Shown here one piece after another: positions 44,369 to 64,000 of a DNA stretch of 64,000 nt. The DNA comes from Cristatella mucedo (lineage: Eukaryota; Bryozoa; Phylactolaemata; Cristatellidae). Made by a program: the position numbers and the translations under genes. The stretch's first letter is position 1. Each line of letters starts with the position of its first letter. The notes beneath the pieces were generated by a model. It was not told the origin of the DNA, did no database searches, and was given only the letters and a program-made list of their open reading frames with translations. The stretch is from NCBI GenBank assembly GCA_009760855.2, contig WPIO01000001.1:6036001-6100000 (forward strand), written 5' to 3'.

Positions 44369-44586
44369 CTACTTTTCGGAAGTGTCGCCGTGTCCGGAAA
44401 CGCTGCATTTCGAGCACGGCGAAAAGCTGCCACTCGGGCGTCGAAATGAATTGCTGAGCAGCTTTGTCGGCTGCTCGTCGCCCACTCGAACCCGACCTTT
44501 GAGCCGGCGCGGCTCCGTCGAGGCGCGCGCCCACCGCTGAGGCTCTCGAACGTCCGCGCGCCTGACAGCGTACGTATCGTCAGCGC

Positions 44587-44628
44587 TGACGTCACTCGGC
44601 GTTCCCATCGCTCTGCAGCGGATATAAG
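44587..44628 (+). promoter_or_regulatory. Gene B core promoter: palindromic CRE plus TATA box
   Basis: TGACGTCA at 44587-44594 is a perfect CRE/ATF site. TATAAG at 44623-44628 lies in a CpG-rich block (about 44160-44720). The first good ATG is about 75 bp downstream at 44703. The spacing fits transcription starting near 44655. A (TC)n array sits about 220 bp upstream. Confidence 0.6.
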
Positions 44629-44702
44629 CAGCGGCCGAAGCGTCGCCCGCGCAGAGGCAGCTGCTATCCTCCTGCATCCGGCGACTGCGAGTTATCGTCA
44701 GG

Positions 44703-64000
<19,298 letters not shown>

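Overview
The window is a stretch of animal nuclear DNA. It shows spliced coding exons with GT-AG borders, long introns, dense TA, TC and GT microsatellites, truncated LINE retrotransposons with (ATT)n tails and tRNA-derived SINEs. The intron-rich M13 metallopeptidase genes and the repeat types suggest an invertebrate. A chelicerate is possible because M13 families are large there, but I cannot fix the species. Gene boundaries were worked out by hand from protein-family motifs, splice sites and intron phase.

Layout. 1-3158 is upstream sequence with simple repeats and one SINE. 3159-31186 holds gene A on the + strand, an M13 (neprilysin/endothelin-converting-enzyme-like) zinc metallopeptidase. 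Nineteen exons are placed with unbroken phase, giving about 661 codons from a signal/anchor peptide to the C-terminal HSPNRFR motif. Only the last exon is unplaced. Its introns carry LINE and SINE copies, long microsatellites and a decayed second copy of exon 4. 31187-44580 is intergenic and mostly repeats, with two LINE families, two SINEs in tandem and long TC/TA arrays.

44587-64000 (runs off the edge) holds gene B, a second M13 gene in the same direction. It has a CRE-plus-TATA promoter-like block, a short cytoplasmic leader exon, a membrane-anchor exon and all following exons up to HELLH. Gene B exons match gene A one for one in order, phase and often exact length (84, 108, 99, 78, 104, 59, 52 and 68 bp), so the two are old tandem duplicates. 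The next candidate exon of gene B contains an in-frame TGA, so gene B may be broken at its 3' end.

Function. Both encode secreted or type II membrane ectopeptidases of the kind that cut small peptides outside the cell. Both keep HExxH, and gene A also keeps ExxxD and the C-terminal His/Arg. Both have lost the NAY(F)Y substrate-binding motif in a 59-bp exon (SAAM and TVRK instead) and share extra cysteines absent from the usual family pattern. This pair of divergent M13 proteases is the most interesting part of the window. I see no operon, CRISPR array, rRNA or free-standing tRNA gene.
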